Shown here: positions 20,944 through 32,521 of the stretch, in pieces
Position numbering within the stretch: the first letter of the stretch is position 1
Layout of the letters: each line of letters starts with the position of its first letter
Source of the DNA: Tuctoria greenei
Lineage: Eukaryota > Streptophyta > Magnoliopsida > Poales > Poaceae
Direction: 5' to 3'
Assembly (NCBI GenBank): GCA_036927565.1
Contig: JAYESD010000002.1
Location: 227,809,605 to 227,873,604 of the forward strand
DNA: 64,000 nt
Notes under the pieces: generated by a model
The model's database searches: none
Seen by the model: the letters and a program-made list of their open reading frames with translations, nothing else
Told to the model about the DNA's origin: nothing
Made by a program: the position numbers and the translations under genes

Positions 20944-22497
20944 TCAAGCCTCGCTGTCGGTCCTCTCATCGTCTTTATCTTTGTCTTCGGCCTGATGAGG
21001 AGGAGGAGGTGCGGAGCCACTCGAGCCCCCAATGCCAATGTAGGCAAGCTCGGAGGGAGTCAAGGGCTCAAGCTCGGTATAGTCGGAGTCAGAATCATCA
21101 AAGATCACTGGAGATCCAATGGGCTCAATCTCCAGTTTCTGGCAAATATGCTTCACATTCGCCTTGACATACTTAATGTCTTCCTTTCTTCTCTTGTTAA
21201 GGTTGTGGGCCTTCACCTCGACCTTTCTACAGGAAGCAAAGATAGCAGACAAGTACATGAAAATGCCACTCACAGGTCCCTTTCGAGGAGCTGCCCTAGT
21301 GGTAGGGGCAGCCCTGGCATCTCCACTTGCTCTTGCCGGAGCCTCAGGACTAGAGGTCGGAGATAGAGCAGCCTGAAAGCTTGGCTTTTGAGGCATCTGG
21401 GGCCTCAAAGGAAGGTGCTCCACATCCTTCACAAATTCAATGCCAGTGACCTTCTAAATTATGAACATAAGATACGGAGCATAGCCACATCACCTGTTGG
21501 GTGTGCAAGAGATGTTGACCATATCGTTCCAGATATAGTCAGCCACATCAAACTTGCGGTCCTTGCTTATGACCCTCATCAGGGTCTGGAGATAGCCCTG
21601 CACACTCCCAGCATCCACATCCTTGGGGGCAATTGTCTTCCTCAAGACTCTGTTCAAGACCACAAAGAATGGCTTCATGTTCTTTGTAGAGGGAGGGTTG
21701 AACCTGGAGTTGGGCTCATAGAGGAATTTCATCTTATCCTTCTCAATGACACCTATATTGTGGATGACCAAGTTGTCATGGATCGAGGTGTCAAGGTGCA
21801 ACAGGCTTGAAAAGTCTTCATAAGTTATACTGTACTTGGATCCATGAGTCATCCAAGTAACACTCTGTTCATCATCACTTGAGAAATGGCAAGTTTCAAA
21901 GAATTGCGCGATGACCTCATCATTCCAATTGTTCCTGAAGGCGAAGAGATCCTTCAGGCCATGCCTCTCAACTGCCTCCACCACTTCAACAAACGGTGAG
22001 TAGCCCTTCTTCTCAATGTGTGCCCAATCAATCCACTAGCTATGCACTACAGGTGTCTTCAAGGGGAGGTACATAGACTTGTAGAAATATGCATGGAAAT
22101 TGCTCCAAAATCTTCCATCGACAGCTTGCTTCGAACGGCTGTAGCAATCAACATTGCGGAGTTTAGCCACTGAATCACTTCCCTTCCCATTGAACCTTTC
22201 TTCTACGGGATCTCGAGCCCCTTGCTTCGGGGCTGACATCTTTAGCGGGCCAATCGGGCCCATCGTGATCCCATTGCCTTTTCCTTTTGCTAGGTGAGTA
22301 CTCGCCGAGCTAGGGCCACCACCGGCGGAGGCCCTGGAAGCAGACACCTTTCGTCGAGCCACCCTCTTTTGAGACTGAGGAGGAGAGGGGGATGGCTCGG
22401 AAGGTTGCTTCTTGCTTTGGTCCATCGAGGACCGAAGCGGGGCTTCTTGTTCCATCTCGGCTTCGAAGTCGGAAACATGGTCGTGAGAGTTCGACAT
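20944..22497 (-). pseudogene. envelope-like third ORF of Sirevirus 1
   Basis: The ORF begins MSNSHDHVSDFEAEMEQEAP. It has a Ser/Pro/Lys-rich N-terminal third and then a conserved middle with FWSNFHAYFYKSMYLPL, SVTWMTHGSKYSITYEDFSS and RVLRKTIAPKDVDAGS, resembling the plant-transposon protein domain seen in Sirevirus third ORFs. The last third is acidic and ends DKDKDDERTDSEA. Stops occur near 22035, 21987 and 21435. The total is about 517 codons. No signal peptide or membrane segment is evident. Envelope-like is the conventional name, and the actual role is unknown. Confidence 0.75.
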
Positions 22498-22587
22498 GCC
22501 CTGAGAATGGATTATACAAGGTATGGGTGAGAAAGAATAACAAGGACTTGCATTGAGGAATTGAAAGGTTAGGTTTTGAGTTCAGAA

Positions 22588-23215
22588 AAATCGGACAAGT
22601 CCGATGTTCAGGCACGGACTAGTCCAGGTGACCATACTTATCCGTGCATGGACTGGACTAGTCCGGTATACATCGTCAAAAACCTAAGAAACGAGACAAA
22701 TGGTGATTCCTAATGCACAACTAGCTTAGCATCAATGTAATACATCAAGGAAGCATGTATATAGTGAGAGATGATAGGCTATTCTATCAACAATGAACAA
22801 TATAGGGATTTCTAGGGTTTGGGGGAAAATTACCGAAGAAATCGCTTGAATCTCGAAGAGGAGGGTGTTGAAGGCTGGACAAGTCCGCGAACTTCAATCT
22901 CCGAGTGAGGAAGCTTGATTTCCACCCAAATGTGGAGCTTTTTGATGAAGGAGATGCAAAATCGCCTTGGGGAGCTCGAGCGCGGAGAGAGGAAGCTTGA
23001 AGCAAGTGTGGGGGTTAGAAATTAGGGTTTGGCGGCGGCTAGGGTTATGGACACAAAAAATCGGACAAGTCCGAAAATGATCGGACTACTCCGAACTTTT
23101 CCAGAGGCTATATCGGACTAGTCCGTGGTCTACCGGACTAGTCTGGCATAACCGGCGCTCTGCGGACTAGTCTCCATGGGCGGACTAGTCCGGGTAACCA
23201 CGGACTATTCCGTGG
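22588..23215. repeat. internal palindrome cluster between pol and the envelope-like ORF
   Basis: CGGACAAGTCCG and CGGACTAGTCC types occur at about 22592-22664, 22877-22885 and 23061-23210. They are the same motif as in the LTR arrays but lie inside the internal region, upstream of the envelope-like ORF. Nothing coding is visible in 22500-23490 apart from the pol end. Confidence 0.8.
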
Positions 23216-23490
23216 TCACCAGGGAAGAATTTCTTAGCCCATTCATATATATTTGAAGGTACATATCTATAAAATAGGGAGGCAAATCAAATCAAATAAT
23301 CTTGATGAATATGATGAGTAAGCATACAACAATCAAGTAATGACCATAATTCACCAAGATCTAGTAATTGACAAAGTTTTTCGGAAAAAATTGAGAGAGG
23401 TGATTTTCACAATCCAATCAACATATTTTGAAGAATTCATACAGGTATGCAAAATTTCAAGCCACATTCGGAGCATCAAGGATATTTAGT

Positions 23491-24855
23491 TCATTTCGAA
23501 GCTCGCAAAAAATGTTTTTCATCAAGTGTCTTGGTGAATATGTCGGCTAATTGCTTTTCGGTGTTGACATGGGAAATGGCTATATCTCCTTTCATGGAGT
23601 GGTCTCTCAAGAAGTGATGTCGGATGTCTATGTGTTTGGTTCTAGAATGCTCAACTGGATTATGGGCAATTTTAATGGCACTCTCATTATCACAAAGGAG
23701 TGGAATACAATTCATATTGTAATTGTAATCCTTTAGAGTTTGTCGTATCCAAAGAAGTTGTGCACAACAACTCCCGACTGCAACATACTCCGCTTCTGCT
23801 GTGGATAGGCAGTAGAGTTTTGTTTCTTGGAGGACCAAGAAACTAGGGATCTACCTAGAAATTGGCATGTGCTGGAGGTACTTTTTCTATCTACTTTGCA
23901 TTTGGCATGATCTGCATCGGAGTAACCAATGAGATTGAATTTGGAGCCTTTTGGATACCAAAGACCAAGGTTGGGTGTATGAACTAAATATCTCAAGATC
24001 CTTTTTACTGCTGTCAAGTGAGACTCCTTAGGATTGGCTTGAAATCTTGCACACAAACATATACTCAACATAATATCTAGCCTAGATGCACATAAATAGA
24101 GTAGAGATCCAATCATGGAGTGTTATACCTTTTGGTCAACGCTAGGTCCATCTTCATTGAGATCCAAGTGGCCGTTCGTTGCCATGGGAGTCTTTATGGA
24201 CTTCGCCTTGTCCATTCCAAACTTCTTGAGTATGTCTTGAGTGTACTTCGTTTGGCTTATGAACGTCCCTTCCTTTTGTTGCCTCACTTGGAATCCCAAA
24301 AAGTACTTTAGCTCTCCCATCATAGACATCTCAAACCTATCTGTCATAATTTTGCTAAACTTCTCACAAAAAGATTTGTTAGTTGAACCAAAGATTATAT
24401 CATCAACATAGATTTGACAAACAAAAAGATCATTGTCAAAGTTCTTTGTAAACAATGTATAATCTACTTTACCGATCCTAAAGCCATTTTTAATTACGAA
24501 ATCTCTATGAAACTCATACCAAGCTGTAGGAGCTTGTTGGAGGCCGTAGAGAGCCTTACGCAATTTAAATACGTGGTCGGGGAACTCTTCGTCTTCAAAC
24601 CCGGGGGGTTGCTCCACATACACCTCCTCCTTGATTGGTCCGTTGAGGAAGGCGCTTCGACTTGTGAATACCCTTTGGCCACAAGTCGTGCCTTGTTCCT
24701 TGTCACCACCTCGTGTTCGTCTTGTTTGTTGCAGAAGACCCATTTAGTGCCGACGACTTTGGATTTGGGTCTTTCGACTAGCTCCCACACCTCGTTTCTT
24801 TTGAAATTGTTGAGTTCTTCTTGCATGGCCACTACCCATTTGGATCCTTCAATGC
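23491..24855 (-). pseudogene. Sirevirus 1 reverse transcriptase / RNase H
   Basis: The RT starts WVVAMQEELNNFKRNEVWEL and reads to RLVAKGYSQVE. It then jumps to SAFLNGPIKEEVYVEQPPGF, so the usual block with the first catalytic Asp (FQMDV-like) appears deleted. It continues with ALYGLQQAP and the catalytic CQIYVDDIIFGS. RNase H motifs are GYSDADHAKC, STAEAEYVA and LLCDNESAIKI, ending near 23491. Frame changes occur near 24640 and 23830. The upstream part of pol is separated by Tekay 1, whose insertion cut the gene at 24860. Confidence 0.88.
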
Positions 24856-27046
24856 ATCCTTGTGACGCCCGATTCCAAAAAAAGAACCAAGCTAACGCAT
24901 ATGTGTGCCCAGGATGTTCATCACACATACATGAGTGCATTCACAAAAGAGTATACAGAAAATTACCATATAACAAGATTAATTAACCAAATTTTATTAA
25001 ACAAATCATATTATCCTCAAATACAAGCTCTAATGAATATTAACGACAAGTTCAACTAATGCAGCGGAAATACTCTAATTAAGCAAACTAAACAGCTAGG
25101 CAGCATAAGCGATATGGTATAGCGCAGCTCCAATCAACACCACAGGCAAGCTGATGGTAGACACGGTCTAGAACTCTGCATTCTCACGATTAAACTTCCA
25201 ATCCTGACCTGCAACTGTTGGGGGGATTGCAAGAGTGAGTACATGTCGTACTCTGCAAGTGTGGAAAGTATGACATGTGGTTGATTCAAATAACGACAAT
25301 AATAATGGCTAAGTGCTGAAAAGTACATTAAAACATTTGAAAAGCAGTATATTATATGTATGTGAAGTAAACCCATCATAATCATAAGTAATGTCATAAT
25401 ACCAGTCCATAATTCACCATCCTCATCAATAATTCCAGATTTCACCATTTGCCAATAACCATATTCAATACCAGAAATTAATCCATAACCAACCATAACC
25501 ATTACCAAACCATAACCATCCCAATACCGAGTTCCCTCTAATCATGGATGATGTTCAGGTGCTCATAACCGGGAGCACGGCTATCATGATAATTTTAGAC
25601 ACCCTCTGCAGAGGTTGTACCGCTTTACCCACGTGTTTGTGATTTCATCACCTTTCGATGACTAGAACCTCTATTATGCTGTCTCACACTTCCGTCGGTG
25701 TGTGGCCAAGAGATCACAAGATAGCCTACAAAGGAATTATAAGCCTATTTAGACCCCATTGAGGTTTCACCGGTGGCGATGTCTCCGGCAGAGCACATCT
25801 TCAACCAAGGGCCCCCTCTTGAGCCATTCGGATCCCAGGGTCGTCCAACCAATCATCAACAAACCCAATCCGACTACCCCTTCCCCGAGCATCCATAATT
25901 GTCCAAATAGCACTGGCAAAGCCCTAATTAATCAGCTATACCGCACCCATACTTGGCCTCGCGGTGGCACTGTAGTCCATGCTTATTCTCGCATGAACCG
26001 GTCCTTAGATCTAAAGAAAGCAAACCACCATACGTCCAACCCATCCACATACCAGGCTTGCTTAGATCACCCGTTACCATATCATATTTAACCAGTTCAT
26101 CTTAACCATAATGTCATCCATGCATAATTAAATTGAGTGGTATAGTTGTTTCCCATCCCAGTTGATTAAGCGAAGCAAAAGGTAAAAAGCCCTTCCCGAC
26201 TCTCTACCATATATTCCCGGTGACAAGGGTGGTCAAACAAAGCTTGTAAACTTCCTATCATAGGATTCCCATCAAATTGACACAAGCATGCAATTTTGCA
26301 AACAAAACATTTATTTTAAAACAGGATCAATATGCTTCAAGGACACTTCCCTTGCTCTTGCTGTTGATTAGGGTCAAAGCCTTCAAACTCTTGGGGATGT
26401 AGATCCTCCGCGGCACTCTCTAGCGCAAATCCATCTAATCCACACAATAAACATACAAGACAAGAAACACAATCAAAGAGTGCACAAATATTACTCAATA
26501 TGACATGACATGCATGATTAATGCAAATGCAAGGTAGAACTTGTTAATTGATTGCTTTTAATGATCACTAACTAGTTCTAATAGATTTTAACAAGTTTAT
26601 ACAGGTTTGGATCTGATTAGATCAAATTTTAGAATCAACTGAACCCAATTTAACTAGGAAGATCGGACTAGTCCGCTAGGGACGAACAAGTCCGCACTTT
26701 CGAGATCAGCAAATTAGGGTTTTCTAGATCGACGTAAATTTGGATATTAGGGGTTCAATTCATGTAAGGAAAAGAGAATAGAAGGTATACAGGTGTTTAG
26801 AACTCCAATGAATCAAGAAACTTGGAGGTAACACTCGGATCTTGATGATCTAGGGTTGGTGATGAACTTGGAGATGAATTGGTGATGAAGAATGAAAGCT
26901 TGATGGAGATCTCGATCCTCCTTCGTTTCCTCCTCTTCTTCTTGCTTGGGATATTCTCCTCCCTCCTTGGTGGTGGCTCTCCACGAACTAGGGTTTGGGT
27001 GGGGTGGAAAAGTGGCAAATAGATGTTAAGCAAAGGGGTGGTGTTG

Positions 27047-27054
27047 TTTATATA
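27047..27054 (-). promoter_or_regulatory. TATA box of Tekay 1 3' LTR
   Basis: The minus strand reads TATATAAA within CCTCTATATAAACAACACC. The same sequence is at 34700-34707 in the 5' LTR, which would drive the element. Confidence 0.65.
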
Positions 27055-27222
27055 GAGGTGGAGGCTAGGGTTAGATGGATTTCGAGTTTGAGAGGAGTAG
27101 AGGCCAGTTTAGAGTCCCTCATGGGCTCTAAAAGAGTTAGGCACGACATCCCTAGGCCCACTTAACATGAAACCCAAGAAACAAGTCGTAAAACAAAAGA
27201 TCAACTCGGAGTCGCAAAATAT

Positions 27223-27542
27223 CGGACAAGTCCGGAAAGGACCGGACTAGTCCGAAGTCGTCCAGAGAGAAAATCGGACAAGTCTGGCCAAAAATCGGAC
27301 AAGTCCGACTTTAAACAGAGAGGAAATCGGATAAGTCCGCTGGAACACCGGATTAGTCCGGAAAAGTCCAAGGACTTAGCAATTTTTCAAGGATTCTTGG
27401 AATATCGGACTAGTCCGCATAAAATCGGTCAAGTCCGAAGGTTTCCAGAGGAAAGATCGGACTAGTCCGCAGCAAAAACGGACAAGTCCGTTATTAGTCA
27501 GAGAGAAATCGGACTAGTCCTCAGTAAAATCGGACTAGTCCG
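27223..27542. repeat. CGGACTAGTCCG palindrome array, Tekay 1 3' LTR
   Basis: About a dozen copies of CGGACAAGTCCG or CGGACTAGTCCG occur at 20-45 bp spacing, with spacers such as CCAGAGAGAAAAT. The 25 nt at 27496-27520 match the Sirevirus 1 LTR at 20116-20140 with two mismatches. In element orientation the array is 170-500 bp upstream of the TATA box. A smaller pair of the same motif lies near 26663-26697. Confidence 0.9.
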
Positions 27543-28626
27543 CACTTTCCTGCATTTTAAGTGCGGTTTTGTTCCAAATCAATTTTAAATGCTCCAAATA
27601 AATTTTAAACTCGTTCCTCTGGTTGTGGGTTAATGTTAAACATGTATATGAGTGTATGTAGGGCATGATGCATGAAAATGAGGGTGTTACAAACCTACCC
27701 CCCTTAAAATGAATCTCGCCCTCGAGATTCGACGCGAAAGAGAAGAGATAGGGAAATTCCATCTTGAGATCATCTTCCAATTCCCACATCGCTTCTTTTT
27801 CTGTGTGGTGCTTCCATTGAACTTTACACCATCTAATAACCTTGTTCCTTGTGACCCTCTCCTTAGTTTCCAAGATTTTGACCGGTTGTTCGGCATAAGT
27901 AAAATCTTCCTCTAGTTCCAATTCTTCCATTGGCACTTGTTCTTCCGATACTCTCAAACACTTCTTGAGCTGGGAAACATGAAAGACATCATGGACATCC
28001 GAAAGATGAGCTGGCATCTCCAACTTATACGCTACTTCTCCTCTTTTGTCCAAAGTCTTGAATGGTCCAATATAACGAGGTGTGAGCTTGCCCCTTATGT
28101 TAAACCTCTTATGACCCCTCATTGATGACACCTTGAGGTAAACAAAATCTCCTATTTTAAAGGCTAATTTCCTTCTCCTATTGTCCGCATAGCCTTTTTG
28201 CCTTGATTGGGCAGCCCTAAAGTTTTCACGAATTATTTGGACTTGCTTTTCGGCTTCTTGTAACACATCCGGACAAAATACTTGAGTTTCTCCTGCCTCA
28301 TTCCAGAATAAAGGTGTCCTACACTTCCTCCCATAAAGCGCTTCATACGGTGACATTTTCAAGCTTGCTTGGTAGCTATTGTTGTATGAAAATTCCGCGT
28401 ATGGCAAGCTTTTGTCCCAACTTTTCCCATGCTTCAAAGCACAAGCTCTTAGCATGTCCTCCAAAATCTGATTGGTCCTCTCGGTTTGTCCTTCCGTTTG
28501 AGGATGATATGATGAACTGAAATTCAACCTCGTTCCCAAAGCTTCATGCAATTTCTGCCAAAATCTGGAGGTAAATTGAGAACCTCTATCCGAGACTATC
28601 TTCTTCGGTACTCCATGTCGACACAC
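27535..28626 (-). pseudogene. Tekay 1 integrase core, GPY/F and chromodomain-like end
   Basis: This is the same frame as the upstream RT piece, separated from it by one stop codon at 28627-28629. It holds the catalytic Asp in VSDRGSQFTSRFW and the catalytic Glu in HPQTEGQTERTNQ. A GPY/F-type motif is YIGPFKTLDKRGEVAYKLE. The C-terminal chromodomain-like segment runs from PVKILETKERVTRNKVIRW to WELEDDLKMEFPYLF and would guide integration to heterochromatin. The frame does not stop before the polypurine tract but continues about 150 bp into the 3' LTR. Confidence 0.9.
27692..27710 (-). other. polypurine tract of Tekay 1
   Basis: The minus strand reads TTTTAAGGGGGGTAGG just before the 3' LTR start TGTAACACCC. 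Confidence 0.75.
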
Positions 28627-28629
28627 AAT

Positions 28630-30765
28630 CTACTCCATGTATATTTCGGCCAATTGTGCAGCTGTATATTTGGTCTTCACAGGGACAAAATGAGCTGACT
28701 TGGTTAAGCCATCCACAATTACCCAAATTGAGTCATACCCAGACTGAGTACGTGGTAACCCAACTATGAAGTCCATACCGATTTCTTCCCACTTCCATTC
28801 CGGGATCTTCAATGGTTGCAATAATCCAGCTGGCCTTTGATGTTCCGCCTTGACTCGTTTACACACATCACACAATGCCACATATTCAGCTATGTCCTTC
28901 TTCATGCTATCCCACCAATAGCTAGTTTTCAAGTCTTTGTACATCTTTGTACAACCAGGGTGAATTGAGTAAGGTGAGTCATGTGCCTCTTTTAATATCG
29001 TCTCCCGAATACGGTTCACATTATGCACAACGATTTTCTTTCCAAGCAATAAGGTACCACGTTCGTCTTCATCAAATCTGAATTCTCTCCCTTCTTCGGT
29101 CCTTTCCTTGATTTCCTTGATCTCTTCATCTGCGGTTTGTGCCTCTCGAATTTCTTGCTCCAAGGTTGGGTTTAACTCCATCATCACCATCTCATTTACA
29201 AATCCGTGGTTCAACCTTTCAAACTCCTTACATAACTCGGATGGTAACTCTTGAACTGTGAGTTGATGACTTACTCCCTTTCTACTCAAAGCATCGGTCG
29301 CTACATTAGCTTTTCCCGGATGATAGTTGATCCCCAAATCATAATCTTTGATTAGCTCCAACCATCTCCATTGCCTCAAGTTCAGATCCGTTTGTGTGAA
29401 AATATACTTCAAACTCTTATGATCCGTATAAATTTCACACCTATGTCCAAGGATGTAGTGTCTCCAAATCTTCAATGCATGTACCACGGCCGCGAGTTCC
29501 AAATCGTGCATGGGGTAATTCTGCTCATGTTTCTTTAATTGTCTTGATGCATAGGCGACCACTTGACCTTCTTGCATCAATACACATCCAAGTCCTTGTC
29601 TCGATGCGTCGCAATAAATATTAAAGCTCTTGCTCACATCCGGCAGTACCAAAACTGGGGATGTTGTCAACCTATTCTTCAACACCTCAAAATTGTTTTG
29701 ACAAGCTTGAGTCCATTGGAAAGCCTTTCCCTTCATTAGCAACTCTTTCATTGGCTTGGCTATATTGGAAAAGTCCTTGATGAATCTACGGTAATATCCA
29801 ACCATCCCAAGAAAACTCCTTATTTCCTTTACATTTTGCGGCGGTTCCCACTTCAACACGCCTCTCACTTTTCCGGGGTCAACCGATACTCCTCCTCCTG
29901 AGATTATATGACCCAAAAACGACACTTCCCTTAACCAAAATTGACACTTGTTGAACTTGGCATACAATTGATGCTCTCTTAATTTCTGCAGTGTAAGCCT
30001 CAAGTGTTCCTCATGTTCCTTCTCCTCCTTCGAGTAGATCATAATGTCATCAATAAACACCACAACGAACTTATCCAAGTACTCCATGAAGACCTTATTC
30101 ATGGGGTACATAAAGTAGGCAGGCGCATTTGTCAATCCAAAAGACATCACGGTGTACTCATAAGATCCATACCGTGTCCTAAAAGCTGTCTTGGGTATGT
30201 CCGATGGCCTAATCTTCATTTGAATGTATCCCGACCGCAAATCAATCTTAGAGAAGACACACGCACCCTTCATCTGATTAAACAAGTCTTCTATGCATGG
30301 CAAGGTTTAATTGTTCTTGATTGTTACCTTGTTGAGAGCTCGGTAATCTACGAACATCCTTTGGGTTCCATCCTTCTTGTCCACAACCAGCACGGGCGCT
30401 CCCCAAGGTGAAGAACTAGGGTGAATAAAACCCTTCTCTAGTTGCTCTTGAATTTGCTTCTTGAGCTCCACTAATTCCATAGGTGGCATCCTATACGGCC
30501 TCTTAGCTATAGGTGAAGTTCCAGGTATTAAATCAATAACAAACTAAATGTCTCGATCAGGTGGCATACCTGGCAACTCGTCTGGAAAAACATAAAAAAA
30601 TTCACACACCACCGGAATCTCCTAAATTGCGGCACCGTCCATATGGTTCAACTCCAATTGCTTCGGTGTGGTTTGAGATGCTTCAAATTCTACGGTGATC
30701 CCTTCTTCATTAGTCAACTTCACCTTCTTCGTGACACACTCAATAACTCCATTGTGCTTCCTCAA
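28630..30765 (-). pseudogene. Tekay 1 reverse transcriptase / RNase H / integrase N-terminus
   Basis: The main open piece (30303-28630, 557 codons) starts in the RT fingers ([16 protein letters not shown]). It passes the catalytic [11 protein letters not shown] and the thumb, then RNase H with [15 protein letters not shown] and [10 protein letters not shown]. The integrase zinc-binding region includes [13 protein letters not shown], and the first catalytic Asp is in [10 protein letters not shown]. The upstream RT start is in the same frame at 30489-30307. It is preceded by nonsense codons near 30767, 30621 and 30545 and followed by one at 30305. Each looks like a single substitution in an otherwise conserved residue. 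Confidence 0.92.
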
Positions 30766-31506
30766 CTAGTCCATACATGGTATAATGTCCAATCCTTGAG
30801 AATCCAAAACAATGAGGTTGGCGGAGAAGTCTACCCCCCTTATTCTAAGGCTTACTTTTGGACATACTATATTTGTCCTCATCTCTCCTCCAGGAGGCTT
30901 AACCAATAGAGTAAACTTCATATGAGAGATAGGCAAGCTATACTTGGCAACATACTTCGATGCAATGAATGAATGCAATTCTCCAGAATCAAATAACATA
31001 GTCACGGGGTTGGAGTTGGCGAGAAACATACTAATGACCACGTCATCCACTTGTTGAGCATCCTCCGTAGAGACATGGTTCACGTTGCCACGAGCAAAAT
31101 TTTGCTGTCCATGGTTCCCTTGTGGTTGTCCTCCATTGGGTCTTGGGTTTTGCCTCGGTGCATTGCTTCCTTGACCAAGGCCTGACTTAGGACATTGATG
31201 CGCAAAGTGTCCAGCTTCTCCACAAGTATAGCACTTCTTAACTCCACCAGAATTATTGGGACGAGCTTGGTTTTGAACATTTGCACCAGGAAAATTAGCA
31301 CGAGGCGCATAAGGCATTGGAGGCCTAGGTGCTTGCATAACAGGGCGCTGCGGCACAGACTGAGTTGGGCGTGGTGCATAACCAGGGCATTGAGCAGGAA
31401 TAGAAGAGCTATAATAAGGCGCATTGGGCGGTGCAAAGCGAGGGCACACATTACTCCCTTGTTGCTGTCCTTGATATGGTTCCTTTCTCTTACTGTCTTG
31501 ATCCAT
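30766..31506 (-). pseudogene. Tekay 1 gag C-terminus and protease
   Basis: A Pro- and Gln-rich stretch precedes one CCHC zinc knuckle, CYTCGEAGHFAHQC, the nucleocapsid RNA-binding motif. The protease follows as VTMLFDSGELHSFIASKYV. Its normal DSGA is DSGE here, which may impair it; Tekay 2 retains DSGA. The frame is the same as the downstream pol frame and is ended by a Trp-to-stop change near 30767. Confidence 0.88.
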
Positions 31507-32252
31507 CTCACAAATCTAGTTCTCAACCACAATTGCTTTATCCACAAGCTTCTGAAAATTGGCATAATCACAGTTGAGTAGTTGCACTTGGATTTCATTG
31601 TTCAAGCCCCTCATGAACAAGTATTGCTTCTGGCTGTCCCCACTCACATCCTCGGCGCATACCTTGAGAGTTGAGTGAACTAGTTGAGATATTCACTCAC
31701 GCTTGATCTTCCTTTTCTCAAGTTCTCAAATTCTTGCCTCTTCAAAATCCTAACTCCTTCCGGCACATAATGAGAACGAAAACTCTCCTTGAATTCGGCC
31801 CAAGTAATTCTCTCTTGGTTCTCATGAGCATTGCAATAAGAATCCCACCAATCTGCAACTGCTCCAACTAGTTGATGAGAAGCAAATAGCACCTTCTCCC
31901 GGTCATTGCATTGGACAATAGCTAACTTCTTCTCCATGGACTTGAGCCAATCATCTGCATCCATAGGGTCGGCAGTTTGAGCAAAGGTCGGTGGCCTAGT
32001 CCTCATAAACTCTACCAATCGGTTATGAGGAGGCAGGGGTGGCGGTGGAGGCATGTGGGGCTGATTGTTGATGTTGCCAGCCTGCAGCTGTCCCATAGTT
32101 TGTATCATGGTCTGCATGAGCTGGTTTTGCATGGCAAAAAGCTGCTCAATGTTGATAGCTCCATGAGCGGGTCCTTGTCCATTGTTGTTCTGAGGCACTC
32201 CATTGTTCTCCTCCTCATCATTAGCATCCATCTGGTTGCAAGTCCTCACCAT
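31507..32252 (-). pseudogene. Tekay 1 gag N-terminal and capsid part
   Basis: The frame starts near 32252 and contains RLVEFMRTRPPTFAQTADPM, DDWLKSMEKKLAIVQCNDRE and RITWAEFKESFRSHYVPEGV. This is the retrotransposon gag core (capsid-like). A stop occurs at about 31678. A 1-bp deletion near 31660, relative to the Tekay 2 homologue, shifts the frame into that of the zinc knuckle. A further stop lies near 31514. Confidence 0.88.
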
Positions 32253-32502
32253 CTGAAGAAAAGCAATAGGTAAGAATTAGAGACGTCCCCAACTAAATGC
32301 ATCAAGGGATATGAAACTAAACAACTAGCTACACTAGCCTAGGTGGACATGGCAATGCTAAAGCATCCCAAAATCCTCTATTAAGCACACAAGCAAACAA
32401 TATATATAGCAACAGCACACCAAGCAAAAACACATCGATTCCTGAGTGCTCCTATGTGCTCTAAAGTGTCCATTCTATCTAGGCTGCATCCTACGGTCAA
32501 CC

Positions 32503-32521
32503 TGTGGCTTTGATACAAATC
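32503..32521 (-). other. primer-binding site of Tekay 1 (degenerate)
   Basis: Directly inside the 5' LTR the minus strand reads GATTTGTATCAAAGCC. It corresponds to the TTGGTATCAGAG site (initiator tRNA-Met type) of Tekay 2, with three or so substitutions. Confidence 0.7.

Larger units (their letters stand above)
24861..27691 (-). repeat. 3' LTR of Tekay 1
   Basis: The plus strand runs from TGTGACGCCCGATTCC to GAGGGTGTTACA. A TATA box lies at 27047-27054 on the minus strand and the palindrome array at 27223-27542. It pairs with 32522-35344. Confidence 0.95.

Noticed and set aside
20898..21366. Plus-strand open frames opposite the envelope-like ORF
   Set aside because: They are antisense shadows of the minus-strand ORF, which shows the family similarity.
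25134..25508. Minus-strand open frame in the Tekay LTR (repeated at 32815)
   Set aside because: It lies wholly in LTR sequence made of imperfect ATAACCATA repeats, and the two LTR copies differ in frame and length. No domain is present.
27223..27542. Regularly spaced palindromes resembling a CRISPR-type array
   Set aside because: The repeats are 12 bp, variable, with related spacers, and lie inside a plant LTR upstream of a TATA box. There are no cas genes and the genome is eukaryotic.
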